Positions 32,243-40,398 of a stretch of DNA of 64,000 bases are shown piece by piece; within the stretch, counting starts at the first letter, position 1, and each line of letters begins with the position of its first letter. The translations under genes and the position numbers were made by a program. The notes under the pieces are model-generated. The model was not told where the DNA came from, did not search any database, and saw only the letters and a program-made list of their open reading frames with translations. The stretch lies in the NCBI RefSeq assembly GCF_000720115.1, contig NZ_JOIR01000018.1, positions 124,001 through 188,000 of the forward strand, written 5' to 3'. The DNA comes from Streptomyces sp. NRRL F-2580 (GTDB taxonomy: Bacteria > Actinomycetota > Actinomycetes > Streptomycetales > Streptomycetaceae).

Positions 32243-32292
32243 ATGGTCGTGCCCGTGCCCGTGCCCCGTGCCCCGTTGCCCTGCTCCCAGGC

Positions 32293-32631
32293 TCAGAGGT
32301 TGGCGTCCAGGAACGCCCGGAACTCCTCGCGCGTCATCGGGCCCGCCTGGCTCGCGACCGCCTCGCCGTCCCTGATGAGCACGGCGGTCGGCGCCGCGGT
32401 CACCCCGTAGCGCCGGGTCGGCTCTGGGCACCGCGTCATGTCGGCGCGGACGGCGGTGAACCGCGTGCCGTACTCCTCGGTCAGTTCGCCGACCACCGCG
32501 TCCATCGCACGGCACGCCTCGACGGCCTTCGGCCAGCTGCCGCAGAAGTAGGCGAGAACGGGCCCGCTCGTCATCGACAGGATGAAATCGAACTCCTGGT
32601 TCTCCAGTGGCTGGTGCACCCGACGTGCCAT
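32293..32631 (-). CDS. Thioredoxin-fold protein lacking CxxC
   Basis: A 112-residue thioredoxin-like protein: PVLAYFCGSWPKAVEACRAMDAVV, then YGVTAAPTAVLIRDGEAVASQAGPMTREEFRAFLDANL, with the cis-Pro in AAPT. The active site reads CGSWPKAVEAC instead of WCGPC, so normal disulfide exchange is unlikely; two Cys ten residues apart remain. The start at ATG 32631 is fixed by AGGAG upstream. Cytosolic. Possibly a redox-inert binding protein. Confidence 0.75.
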   Translation of the reverse strand: MARRVHQPLENQEFDFILSMTSGPVLAYFCGSWPKAVEACRAMDAVVGELTEEYGTRFTAVRADMTRCPEPTRRYGVTAAPTAVLIRDGEAVASQAGPMTREEFRAFLDANL

Positions 32632-32722
32632 GCGTGTCGCTCCTCGCTCGTACGCCCCCGCGATCCGGAAGGCGGCCCCCATCATCGCCGGATTGTCAGT
32701 GGCACCTGTGAAGCTGATCGGC

Positions 32723-32992
32723 ATGGACGACAGGATGCTCCGGCGCCGGGTCTACGGCGCCGACCACGAGGACCCCGACCCCGGCCCGCGCCCCGACCAC
32801 ACATACGGCGAACTGGTCGGCGGGCCGCTCGACGGGCTGCTCCTGGACATCACGGGCTGGACCGCGCCCCAGCTCGCCGAGGAGGCCCGGCTCCCCACGG
32901 AGATAGGACGGTACGGAGCGGGCGGCCGCGCTCACTACCGCCGCCGCGCCGGGGACCCGGGCCACTGGGACTGGACGGGTGACAGTCGCTGA
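32723..32992 (+). CDS. Small hypothetical protein
   Basis: An 89-residue protein from ATG 32723, divergent from the thioredoxin-like gene. Charged, with DHTYGELVGGPLDGLLLDITGWT in the middle and a Tyr/Arg-rich end (RAHYRRRAGDPGHWDW). The GPLDGLLLDITGW part resembles small Streptomyces proteins of unknown function. No ribosome site is obvious. Moderately supported by codon use. Confidence 0.5.
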   Translation: MDDRMLRRRVYGADHEDPDPGPRPDHTYGELVGGPLDGLLLDITGWTAPQLAEEARLPTEIGRYGAGGRAHYRRRAGDPGHWDWTGDSR

Positions 32993-33011
32993 CGTCGCGG
33001 TGGCCGTCCCC

Positions 33012-33033
33012 GGAAAATCTTCGAAGAATTTCC
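33012..33033. promoter_or_regulatory. Near-perfect 22-bp inverted repeat
   Basis: GGAAAATCTTC facing GAAGAATTTCC differs at one position. It starts 20 bases after the stop of the 32723 gene and ends 8 bases before the ECF42-type promoter at 33041. It could terminate the former or bind a regulator of the latter. Confidence 0.45.
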
Positions 33034-33040
33034 CGGGAGC

Positions 33041-33067
33041 TGTCGATCGGGGCGTCTCCCGTTCGAC
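33041..33067 (+). promoter_or_regulatory. ECF42-type promoter for the YCII/DGPF gene
   Basis: TGTCGA (33041-33046), 17 bases, CGAC (33064-33067), 51 bases before the ATG at 33119. This matches the TGTCGA / CGA(T)C promoter I recall for the Streptomyces ECF42 group, whose sigma gene lies just downstream. Confidence 0.65.
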
Positions 33068-33118
33068 GCAGGGGTGAGAGGCGGGGACAGTCCCCGCCCT
33101 CCCGACCGAGGAGTCACC

Positions 33119-33478
33119 ATGCCGCGCTTCCTGACGCTGATCCGCATCAATGAGCAGGAGCTCACCACCGACACCGAGTTCCCGCCCGAGTTCCTGCAGA
33201 AGATGGGCGCCTACATGGAGGAGATCACCAAGGCCGGGGTCATGCTCGACACGGCCGGGCTGCTCCGCACCCCCGAGGGGACCCGGGTCAACTGGTCCGG
33301 CGGGAAGATCAGCTACACCGACGGCCCCTTCACCGAGACCAAGGAGGTCGTCGGCGGCTACTCCCTGATCCAGTGCAAGGACAAGGCCGAGGCCCTGGAG
33401 TGGACCAAGCGGTTCCTCGAGATCCACCCGGCCGAGTGGAACGTCGGCGCCGAGGTCCGGGAGATCGAGGAGATGTGA
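33119..33478 (+). CDS. YCII-related / DGPF-domain protein
   Basis: A 119-residue small protein: MPRFLTLIRINEQEL, then the signature YTDGPFTETKEVVGGYSLIQ that names the DGPF group, and EWTKRFLEIHPAEW. Cytosolic, ferredoxin-like fold; YCII relatives have been suggested as small-molecule enzymes, but no activity is proven. It precedes an ECF sigma factor by 59 bases, and this pairing is characteristic of the ECF42 group, where DGPF proteins are the sigma target. It has the expected promoter upstream. Confidence 0.93.
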   Translation: MPRFLTLIRINEQELTTDTEFPPEFLQKMGAYMEEITKAGVMLDTAGLLRTPEGTRVNWSGGKISYTDGPFTETKEVVGGYSLIQCKDKAEALEWTKRFLEIHPAEWNVGAEVREIEEM

Positions 33479-33537
33479 TCCCGGGGCGTTCGCGCCGCGT
33501 TTGCCCTGGCTCGTCACGGCTGCTCTGATGGGTGGCC

Positions 33538-34767
33538 GTGACGGCAGTGAGTGCGGCCCAGGCGGTCGAAGCGGTGTTCAGGATCGAGTCCGCGCGGATC
33601 ATCGCCGGCGTCGCCCGGATCGTGCGGGACGTCGGCATCGCCGAGGAGATCGCCCAGGACGCCCTGGTCGCGGCGCTCGAACAGTGGCCGGAGTCCGGCG
33701 TCCCGGACCGGCCGGGCGCCTGGCTCACGGCCACCGCCAAGCACCGCGCCATCGACCTCGTCCGCCGCAAGGAGACCTACGCGCGCAAGCTCGCCGAGGT
33801 GGGCCGCACCCTGGAGGACGTGCCGCCGCCGGCCGAACCGGCGGACCCCGACGACATCGACGACGACCTGCTGCGCCTGATCTTCACCGCCTGCCACCCC
33901 GTCCTGGCCACCGAGGCCCGGATCGCCCTCACCCTGCGCCTGATGGGCGGGCTGACGACCCAGGAGATCGCCCGCGCCTTCTTGGCCACCGAACCCGCCG
34001 TCGCCCAGCGGATCGTCCGGGCGAAGCGGGCCCTCGCCAAGGCCGGGGTCCCCTTCGAGGTCCCGTACGGAGCCGACCGAGAGGCACGGCTCTCCTCGGT
34101 CCTGGAGGTCATCTACCTGATCTTCAACGAGGGCTACTCGGCCACCGCCGGGGACGATCTCCTGCGTCCCGCCCTCTGCGAGGACGCGCTACGCCTGGCC
34201 CGCGTCCTTGAGGGCCTGATGCCCCGGGAACCCGAGGTGCACGGCCTCGCCGCGCTGCTGGAGTTCCAGGCGTCCCGGACCGCCACCCGCACCGGCCCCG
34301 ACGGGGAACCGGTGCTGCTCGCCGACCAGAACCGGGCCCGGTGGAGCCGCCTGCTCATCGCCCGCGGTGTCCGGGCCCTCGGCCGCGCCGGGAACGGCCC
34401 CTACTCCGTGCAGGCCGCCATCGCCGGCTGCCACGCCGCAGCCGTCCGCTACGAGGACACGGACTGGCCGCGGATCACCGCGCTCTACGGCCGCCTCGTC
34501 CGGCTGGTCCCCTCGCCGGTGGTGGAGCTCAACCGGGCCGTCGCGGTCTCGATGGCCGAGGGGCCGCGGGCGGCCCTGCCGCTGGTCGACGCCCTGGCGG
34601 AGGAACCGGCCCTGCGCGCCTACCACTTGCTGCCGTCCGTACGGGGCGACCTGCTGGAGCGGCTCGGCCGGCCGCAGGAGGCCCGCGCGGAGTTCGAGCG
34701 CGCGGCCTCGCTCACGCGCAACGCGCAGGAGCGCAGTCTGCTCCTGCGGCGCGCTGCCCGTCTCTGA
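33538..34767 (+). CDS. ECF sigma factor, ECF42-like with C-terminal TPR-type extension
   Basis: A 409-residue protein from GTG 33538 (GTG 33532 would add two). Sigma region 2 spans about 10-85 (RIVRDVGIAEEIAQDALVAALEQWPE, GAWLTATAKHRAIDLVRRK). Region 4 spans about 115-170 (RIALTLRLMGGLTTQEIARAFLATEPAVAQRIVRAKRAL). A helical extension of about 230 residues (DUF6596/TPR-like, LEVIYLIFNEGYSATAGDD, GPRAALPLVDALAEE) follows. No anti-sigma gene is near, and the extension is thought to take that role. The DGPF gene upstream is its likely target. Confidence 0.92.
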   Translation: MTAVSAAQAVEAVFRIESARIIAGVARIVRDVGIAEEIAQDALVAALEQWPESGVPDRPGAWLTATAKHRAIDLVRRKETYARKLAEVGRTLEDVPPPAEPADPDDIDDDLLRLIFTACHPVLATEARIALTLRLMGGLTTQEIARAFLATEPAVAQRIVRAKRALAKAGVPFEVPYGADREARLSSVLEVIYLIFNEGYSATAGDDLLRPALCEDALRLARVLEGLMPREPEVHGLAALLEFQASRTATRTGPDGEPVLLADQNRARWSRLLIARGVRALGRAGNGPYSVQAAIAGCHAAAVRYEDTDWPRITALYGRLVRLVPSPVVELNRAVAVSMAEGPRAALPLVDALAEEPALRAYHLLPSVRGDLLERLGRPQEARAEFERAASLTRNAQERSLLLRRAARL

Positions 34768-34779
34768 GCACGGGACGAC

Positions 34780-34798
34780 GACCCCCGGCCCCGGGGTC
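34780..34798. terminator. Short hairpin between convergent genes
   Basis: GACCCC/GGGGTC around seven bases, spanning the gap between the sigma-factor stop and the condensation-domain stop at 34797. Probably a shared terminator; short stem. Confidence 0.4.
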
Positions 34799-36275
34799 AG
34801 CGGCGCCGGGCGTGCGCGGCCACGTCCAGCGGGGTGCCCACCGGCCGCCGCGGCGGCGTCAGCGCGATGGGCCGGCGGAAGCCGCCGGAGCGGACGATCT
34901 CCTGGAGGGTGCGGCGCAGCGCCTCCTGGAAGTCGCCCATGGTCCGGCGGGCCGCCGGGGTGTCGACGTAGAGGGAGTTCATGTGCAGCCCGTCCGTGTC
35001 CCGCTGGAACCACGAGCAGGCCCCGTTGGCGCGCGCCGACCACACGTGGGTGGTGGGCCGCCACTCCTCGTGGCGCTCGGCGCCCGGGCACCTGCGCATG
35101 TCGATGTACGAGAAGAAGTTCACCGGATGCGGCCAGGAGCGGGCGGCGAACTCCTCGGGCGCCAGCAGCTCCCACGCCCGCACGAACGGCACGTCGACGT
35201 GGCCGATCATCTCGGTGAAGCCGGCCCGCACCGAGGCCATGACCTGGGCGAAGTCGCGGCCGGGGGAGGCGTCGAACTCGATGGGCATGGTGTTGACGAA
35301 CCAGCCCACCGAGTTCGTCCAGGTGTCCCGGCCGCGCTCGCTGACCGGCATGAGGCCCCGGTAGACGCCCGGCCCGCCGGCCTCGCGCAGACACACGGCG
35401 ACGGAGGCGAGCACACCCATGAAGGGCTTGCCGTCCACCGTCAGGCAGGTCTTCTCGAAGACCTCGGCCTCGCCGGCGTCCAGCAGCAGGGAAGCCTCGT
35501 TGACGATCGGGTACATCCGGTCGGGCTCGACGCCCAGGTCGAGCGGGAAGCGGGGGAAGAACTCGCCGGCCCGGCCCATGAAGGACTTCCAGTAGTCCAG
35601 GCGTTCGTCGCGGGCGTCGATCGACAGGTAGCGACGGCGCTGCTCGTCGGCGAAGTCGAGGTAGCTGGGGGCGGGCGGCAGTTCGACGTCCTCGCCGCGG
35701 CACAGGCCCTCGTACGTGGTCATCACCTCACGGGCGACGATCGGCATCGACATGCCGTCGCAGACGATGTGGTCGAAGGTGAGGTAGACCGTCGCGGAGT
35801 CCTCGCGGATCACCGCGCCCATGATGAACAGCGGCCAGGCGAGGGTGTCGATGCTCTGCTGGAACCGTTCGACGAGGAATCCGTTCAGCAGTTCGGCGGT
35901 CTCGAAGGTGCCCACGTCCAGGGGGTCGAGGACGAGTCCGGCGGGATCGAAGGGCTCGCAGGCCAGCTCGCCGGCAAGCCGGCGGAAGGCACACCGCAGC
36001 ACCTCGTGCCGCCGGACGAAGGAGAGCAGGGACTGCGCCAGGGCCTCCTCGTCGAGAGGGCCCGTCACCTCGAAGGTGACCGCGACCCAGGACGCGACCG
36101 GGTCGTCGGCCGCCCGGCTCTCCTCGGCGACGGTGAAGTGCTTGTCCTGGTTGAAGGACGCCTTCCTGCCCGCCGGATCGTCCGTGCCGCCGGCCTCCGC
36201 CGCCGTGGACCGGAGCCGCCACTCGACCACCCGGCCGGGCGCCACGTGGTGCATTTCCAGAGGAAACTGCCGCAT
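34797..36275 (-). CDS. Stand-alone condensation-domain (acyltransferase) protein
   Basis: A 492-residue two-lobed condensation/PapA-like protein. The catalytic motif reads FDHIVCDGM (His169, Asp173), i.e. HxxxDG with Asp in place of the first His of HHxxxDG. The rest follows the fold: LLSFVRRHEVLRCAF, YLDFADEQRRRYL, and the floor-loop-like SVGWFVNTMPIEF. No adenylation or carrier domain and no NRPS gene lie within this window, so the donor and acceptor are unknown. An ester- or amide-forming role with free CoA/carrier substrates is plausible. Preceded by a poor start context (ATG at 36275). Confidence 0.85.
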   Translation of the reverse strand: MRQFPLEMHHVAPGRVVEWRLRSTAAEAGGTDDPAGRKASFNQDKHFTVAEESRAADDPVASWVAVTFEVTGPLDEEALAQSLLSFVRRHEVLRCAFRRLAGELACEPFDPAGLVLDPLDVGTFETAELLNGFLVERFQQSIDTLAWPLFIMGAVIREDSATVYLTFDHIVCDGMSMPIVAREVMTTYEGLCRGEDVELPPAPSYLDFADEQRRRYLSIDARDERLDYWKSFMGRAGEFFPRFPLDLGVEPDRMYPIVNEASLLLDAGEAEVFEKTCLTVDGKPFMGVLASVAVCLREAGGPGVYRGLMPVSERGRDTWTNSVGWFVNTMPIEFDASPGRDFAQVMASVRAGFTEMIGHVDVPFVRAWELLAPEEFAARSWPHPVNFFSYIDMRRCPGAERHEEWRPTTHVWSARANGACSWFQRDTDGLHMNSLYVDTPAARRTMGDFQEALRRTLQEIVRSGGFRRPIALTPPRRPVGTPLDVAAHARRR

Positions 36276-36385
36276 ACCGTCATCCCTTCGTCCCCCGGAT
36301 CAACCCCCAGGCCCTAACGACCCCCGGGCCGGGGAAGTGACGAACCACTTGCCGCGGGCCGGGGGGCGGGGGCCGGGAGGGGGGA

Positions 36386-37669
36386 TCAGAGCGCGTCGAG
36401 GTCCACGGCGTCGGCCATCGCCTTGTACCCGGCGTCGTTCATGTGGAGGTGGTCGGCGGCGTAGGCGTACTCGTCCTTGATCTTGACCTCCTTGGGGCGC
36501 TCGGGGTCGGCGGGGGCGGCCAGTACACGGTCGAAGTCCACCACCCCGTCGTAGGCGCCGCCGGTGCGGATCCAGGTGTTGACGGCCGTACGCACGTCTT
36601 CGCCGCGCTCGGTCCAGTAGTCCGAGCCGTGGAAGGGCGGGATGGTGGCGCCGATGACCTTGACACCGTGGGCGTGGGCCTCACGGACGAGTTGCCGGTA
36701 TCCGGCGATGATCTCGTCGGCGGTGACCCTGGGCCCGGGAAGGGTGCACGGGCCGGGGGTGGGGGAGTCCGGCAGGACGATGTCGTTGGTGCCCTCCAAG
36801 AGGATGACGGTGCCCACGTCCGGGCGGCCGAGAGCGTCCCGCCGGAACCGGTCGAGGGCGCTGTCACCGAAGCACGCCGAGTCGTTCAGCACCCTGTTCC
36901 CGCCGATGCCGGCGTTGAGCACCGGCCGTGAACGGCCCTCGGCGGCCAGCCGCTTGGCGAGCTCGTCGGGATAGCGGCGGTCCGCCCCGGGGGTCGCCCC
37001 GAAACCGTCGGTGAGGGAGTCACCGAAGGCGACGACCGCCTTCCCGGGGCCGCCCGGACGGGTGTTCTTCACGTCGACGCCGGCCAGGTGGTACCAGGAG
37101 AAGCTCGGCTGCGCGGCGGCGAAGGCGTCCGCCGCCGCGTCGCGCCGGTGGTCCCCGCCGGCCTTGTAGGACAGGGACATGGCGACGTTGTGGAAGGTGG
37201 CCGGGCCGGTCGGACCCGCGAAGTAGAAGGTGACGGTGAGCTGTTCGAAGGCCTGCACGGGAAGGGTCACCGGATCGCTGGAGAGCTGCCCGCCGGCCGG
37301 GACCGTGACGGACTGCGCCCCCTCGAAGCGGAGCGTACGGAGCGACTCCGGCCGGACGGTGGCGCCCCCGGCGGTCCTGGCGACGGTCGCGCCGGTGAGC
37401 CGCAGCGGGGTCTTGCCGTAGGCGTTGGTGAGCCGGACGCGCAGTTCGGACCCCTCGGCGCCGACGCGGACGACCTGGCGCACGGACTCGTTCGCGAAGC
37501 CCGCCTCGGACCAGTTGGGGAACCAGGGGGTGGTGGCGGGCGCCTGCGGCGAGGTTCCCCAGGCGCTGTGCCAGGGGCCGTGGTGCGCGGCGGAGACGGG
37601 AGCGGTGGCGGTCACGGCCATGAGCGCGGCGGCCAGCGGGAGGGCGAGGACGATCTTCTTGGCAGTCAT
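36386..37669 (-). CDS. Secreted SGNH/GDSL hydrolase
   Basis: A 427-residue secreted esterase with a Sec signal peptide (VLALPLAAALMAVTATAPVSA, cleavage near residue 28). An N-terminal beta domain (about 30-205) contains HSAWGTSPQAP. The SGNH domain starts at 210 with AFGDSLTDGFG (Ser218), GNRVLND, EGTNDI (Asn of block III) and ends with ADHLHMNDAGY holding the Asp/His pair. Likely hydrolyses extracellular esters or acetylated polysaccharide. No partner genes nearby. Confidence 0.93.
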   Translation of the reverse strand: MTAKKIVLALPLAAALMAVTATAPVSAAHHGPWHSAWGTSPQAPATTPWFPNWSEAGFANESVRQVVRVGAEGSELRVRLTNAYGKTPLRLTGATVARTAGGATVRPESLRTLRFEGAQSVTVPAGGQLSSDPVTLPVQAFEQLTVTFYFAGPTGPATFHNVAMSLSYKAGGDHRRDAAADAFAAAQPSFSWYHLAGVDVKNTRPGGPGKAVVAFGDSLTDGFGATPGADRRYPDELAKRLAAEGRSRPVLNAGIGGNRVLNDSACFGDSALDRFRRDALGRPDVGTVILLEGTNDIVLPDSPTPGPCTLPGPRVTADEIIAGYRQLVREAHAHGVKVIGATIPPFHGSDYWTERGEDVRTAVNTWIRTGGAYDGVVDFDRVLAAPADPERPKEVKIKDEYAYAADHLHMNDAGYKAMADAVDLDAL

Positions 37670-37770
37670 ACCCCTCTGACCCGGGCCGGGGGTGGGATGT
37701 GACAGCCGTGACGAAAGTCGATCAGCGGTCGCCGGTGCGCCGTTCCGGGGGAGCCGGTGCGGCGCCGCTG

Positions 37771-37814
37771 CCGGGGCTCCGCCCCGGACCCCGCGCCTCA
37801 AACGCCGGCGAGGC
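37771..37814. repeat. Streptomyces intergenic hairpin repeat
   Basis: CCGGGGC-TCC-GCCCCGG (37771-37787), then GCCTC...GAGGC (37795-37814): the GGGGCTCCGCCCCGGACCCC/CGCCTCAAACGCCGGCGAGG module that I recognise as recurring between genes in many Streptomyces genomes. Probably a terminator-like repeat; no gene inside. Confidence 0.75.
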
Positions 37815-37856
37815 TGAATTTGCGCGCCCGCCCCCGTCCCAACCGGCCCCCACCCG

Positions 37857-37945
37857 ACCCCGCCCAAGCGGCGCAGCCCACCGGCGCCCGACGCCGGCAC
37901 AACCGGCCACCCCCTGCCCCCGCCCGAGCGGCGCAGCCAACCGGC
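37857..37945. repeat. Two direct repeats 60 bases apart
   Basis: A segment of about 25 bases around CGGCGCAGCC (starting CGCCC(A/G)AGCG) occurs at 37861 and again at 37921, separated by exactly 60 bases, in the DUF4232 gene's 3' gap. Sequence between is Pro-codon-like but not in a supported gene. Confidence 0.6.
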
Positions 37946-37958
37946 AGCCAACCGGTCC

Positions 37959-38513
37959 TCAGGAGTTGGCAGCGCGGAAGGCCGTGGCGCGCACCGTGGT
38001 GCCGCAGAGCGCGAACTCCCCGCCGCCGTCGGGCGAGACCTGGAGTCCGCCGCCACCCACGCCCACCACGATCGAGGGCGCGACGGTCAGCTCGGCGCCG
38101 GAGGCACAGTACCCGTCGGCCTCACCGAGCACCGGGGTGAAGGTCAGCTGGGTCCAGGCCCGGCCGCCCACGGGCAGCTCCACCGCGCGTGCCTGGCCCT
38201 GGGGGACCACGTTCAGGGGCTTGTTGCGGTCCGGCGAACCCTGACCGGCGAGGGCCACCGTGGGGAACCCCTTCAGGGAACACGCCTCCGGGCCTTCGTT
38301 GGTCACGGTGACCCGCACCTGGCTGCCGCGGATCTGCTGCGCGTCCGCGGCGAGCTGTGTGCTGGTGCAGGGCGGGGCGGGGGCCCGCAGACCGGCCGGC
38401 TGCTGCGCCGCGGCGCCGGGGCCCGCGGCCAGCAACAGGCCGCAGGTCACGGCGCCCGTCGCGAGCCAGAGGGTCGAGGTCCTGGCCATGCCTGCATGCG
38501 TTGTGCCCTTCAT
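37959..38513 (-). CDS. Secreted DUF4232 protein
   Basis: A 184-residue exported protein. Signal peptide about 1-36 (TGAVTCGLLLAAGPGAAA). The DUF4232 domain follows (CTSTQLAADAQQIRGSQVRVTVTNEGPEACSLKGFPTVAL ... EFALCGTTVRATAF) and carries four Cys, likely two disulfides, in an immunoglobulin-like fold. No enzymatic motif. Family function unknown; common on Streptomyces cell surfaces or in the medium. ATG 38513. Confidence 0.85.
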   Translation of the reverse strand: MKGTTHAGMARTSTLWLATGAVTCGLLLAAGPGAAAQQPAGLRAPAPPCTSTQLAADAQQIRGSQVRVTVTNEGPEACSLKGFPTVALAGQGSPDRNKPLNVVPQGQARAVELPVGGRAWTQLTFTPVLGEADGYCASGAELTVAPSIVVGVGGGGLQVSPDGGGEFALCGTTVRATAFRAANS

Positions 38514-38631
38514 GCGGTCTCCTCAAGGTCCGCAGGACGCCCGCTCACGCCGGGCCACATCTCCTCCCAGCCTCCGCACCACCCCTGCCAGACGGCACCC
38601 GTAGCGCTCTGACCTGGAGACAAGGCACCCG

Positions 38632-39144
38632 CTAGGAAGCCGGCAGGCCGAGGATCTCCAGGATGCCCTCCGCGTAGGCGGCGGGTCCCGAGCCGGGAGC
38701 CGCGGCGAGTTCGCGGCGGAAGCCGGCGGTGCCCGTACGGATGAAGGCCACGCACTGACCGTGCAGCCCGGCCTCGTGGGTGCCGCCGTCGTCCACCGTG
38801 CACAGCAGGGCCAGCAGCGTCCACAGCAGCGCCTCGCGGGTCGCCTGCCGCGGCGGCCGCGCGGACCACACGGCCATCAGCACGGCGCACACCGCCGGAG
38901 CGGGCGGTTTGAGGTTCTCCGCGAAGAAGACATGGCCCTCCAGCGCGTGGAACGCGGCCGGATGTCCCTCGGCGGCGTCCCGTACGGCCGCCACCAGATG
39001 GCCCGCCGAACGGCCGCAGCCGCACTCCGTCGACTCCCAGTCGTGCCGGGCGATCTCCGCCTCCACCGCGTCCGGAACCAGTGGACTGCGCGGCACGGCG
39101 CCCTGGCGCAGCAGAGCATGCTGCCGCTTCTCGCTCCCCCTCAT
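38632..39144 (-). CDS. Conserved hypothetical protein
   Basis: A 170-residue cytosolic protein from ATG 39144, with the first ATG at 39171 as an alternative. Contains HDWESTECGCGRSAGHLVAAVRDAAEG, a hydrophobic helical LLWTLLALLCTVDDGGTHEAGLHGQCV and several Cys. I do not recognise a named family. It lies 118 bases from the DUF4232 gene on the same strand and is divergent from the DUF2330 gene. Confidence 0.65.
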   Translation of the reverse strand: MRGSEKRQHALLRQGAVPRSPLVPDAVEAEIARHDWESTECGCGRSAGHLVAAVRDAAEGHPAAFHALEGHVFFAENLKPPAPAVCAVLMAVWSARPPRQATREALLWTLLALLCTVDDGGTHEAGLHGQCVAFIRTGTAGFRRELAAAPGSGPAAYAEGILEILGLPAS

Positions 39145-39230
39145 GGGGCACAGTATGAGCCCAGGGCGCACCGCTCTGCGAGGGGGGTCGGAACCGGATC
39201 ACCAGGGCCTTCGTCTGAGACCCCGTGTGG

Positions 39231-40316
39231 ATGAAACGAAGAATTCCGGCCTTGCTCCTCGCGCTGCTCGTGACCCAGCTCGGCGCCCTCGTCAACCCCG
39301 CGTACGCGTGCGGATGCGGGGCCATGGTTCCCGACGGCCAGTCCCGGATCGGCGTCGACCGGGAGACCTCCGTCGTGCGCTGGGACGGCCGGACCGAGCA
39401 GATCGTCATGCGGTTCACCGTCCGCGGTGACGCCCAGCGGGCCGCCTGGATCATGCCGGTGCCCGGGCGGGCCACGGTGGAGCTCGGCGACGGGGACATG
39501 TTCGGCGAACTGCGGGACCTGACCCGGCCCGAGTCCAAGGCCCGGTACTACTTCTGGCCCCGCGACCGCGACTGGCCCTTCTCCTCCGGCCGGGGCGACC
39601 TCGCCGGCGCCGCACCCCCGGGCGCCGGCGACGCGGCCGTCGGTGTCGTCGGCCGCGAACAGCTCGGCGACTTCGACGTCGCCCGGCTCACCGCCACCGA
39701 CCCGAACGCCCTGAAGACCTGGCTGGAGACCAACGGCTTCAAGCTCCCCGACCGGCTCGCCGCCGAGGTCCAGCCGTACGTCGACCAGCACTGGGAGTAC
39801 GTGGCGGTACGGCTCGCCCCCCGCCAACAGGGCAAGGCGCTGCGCGGCGAGCTCGACCCGCTGAAGATCCGCTTCGACAGCGACCGGCTGGTCTACCCGA
39901 TGCGGCTCTCCCGGATGGCGAAGACACCCCAGTCACTCGGCCTGTACGTGCTGGCCGACCACCGCATGGAGCCCGCCTCCCCGATCGGCGGCTCCAGGCC
40001 GAAGGTGACCTTCGCGGGCAGCGTGCACCCGACGGACGGACCGATCGCCGAACTGGCGGGCGGCAAGCCGGTGTTCCTGACCGCGATCGACCAGGAGTTC
40101 CCGGAGCCGGGCCGCATCGACGCCGACCACGAACTGCGCGCCACCGCGAAGGACACCCCGTACCGCCGGGCGGTCTACCACAACGAACTGCTCACCGTGG
40201 GGCCCGGCATCCCCGCCTGGCTCCTGACGGTTTCGGCCGTCCTGGTGGCACTGGCGGGCTCCTGCTACGCGCTGGTCCGGCGCCGCCGCCGGCTCCGCGA
40301 GGACCAGGCCGCCTGA
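39231..40316 (+). CDS. DUF2330 domain membrane protein
   Basis: A 361-residue exported protein. Signal segment 2-28 (ALLLALLVTQLGALVNPAYA) precedes CGCGAMV, the cysteine start typical of DUF2330. A long beta-rich extracellular part follows (RTEQIVMRFTVRGDAQRAAWIMPVPGRA is the family core), and a C-terminal helix (WLLTVSAVLVALAGSCYAL) with a basic tail anchors it. The ATG at 39231 is used; GTG 39225 would add two residues. Function unknown. Confidence 0.87.
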   Translation: MKRRIPALLLALLVTQLGALVNPAYACGCGAMVPDGQSRIGVDRETSVVRWDGRTEQIVMRFTVRGDAQRAAWIMPVPGRATVELGDGDMFGELRDLTRPESKARYYFWPRDRDWPFSSGRGDLAGAAPPGAGDAAVGVVGREQLGDFDVARLTATDPNALKTWLETNGFKLPDRLAAEVQPYVDQHWEYVAVRLAPRQQGKALRGELDPLKIRFDSDRLVYPMRLSRMAKTPQSLGLYVLADHRMEPASPIGGSRPKVTFAGSVHPTDGPIAELAGGKPVFLTAIDQEFPEPGRIDADHELRATAKDTPYRRAVYHNELLTVGPGIPAWLLTVSAVLVALAGSCYALVRRRRRLREDQAA

Positions 40317-40398
40317 ACTCCCCCGCGGGGCGGCCCGGTCCCGGCTGGTCTCGGTCGGTGTCGGTCGGTCCTGGCCGGTGCCGGTCGGTCCCGGTCGT

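Noticed and set aside
34797..36275. An NRPS biosynthetic gene cluster
   Set aside because: Only a stand-alone condensation domain is present; no adenylation or carrier domain near it.
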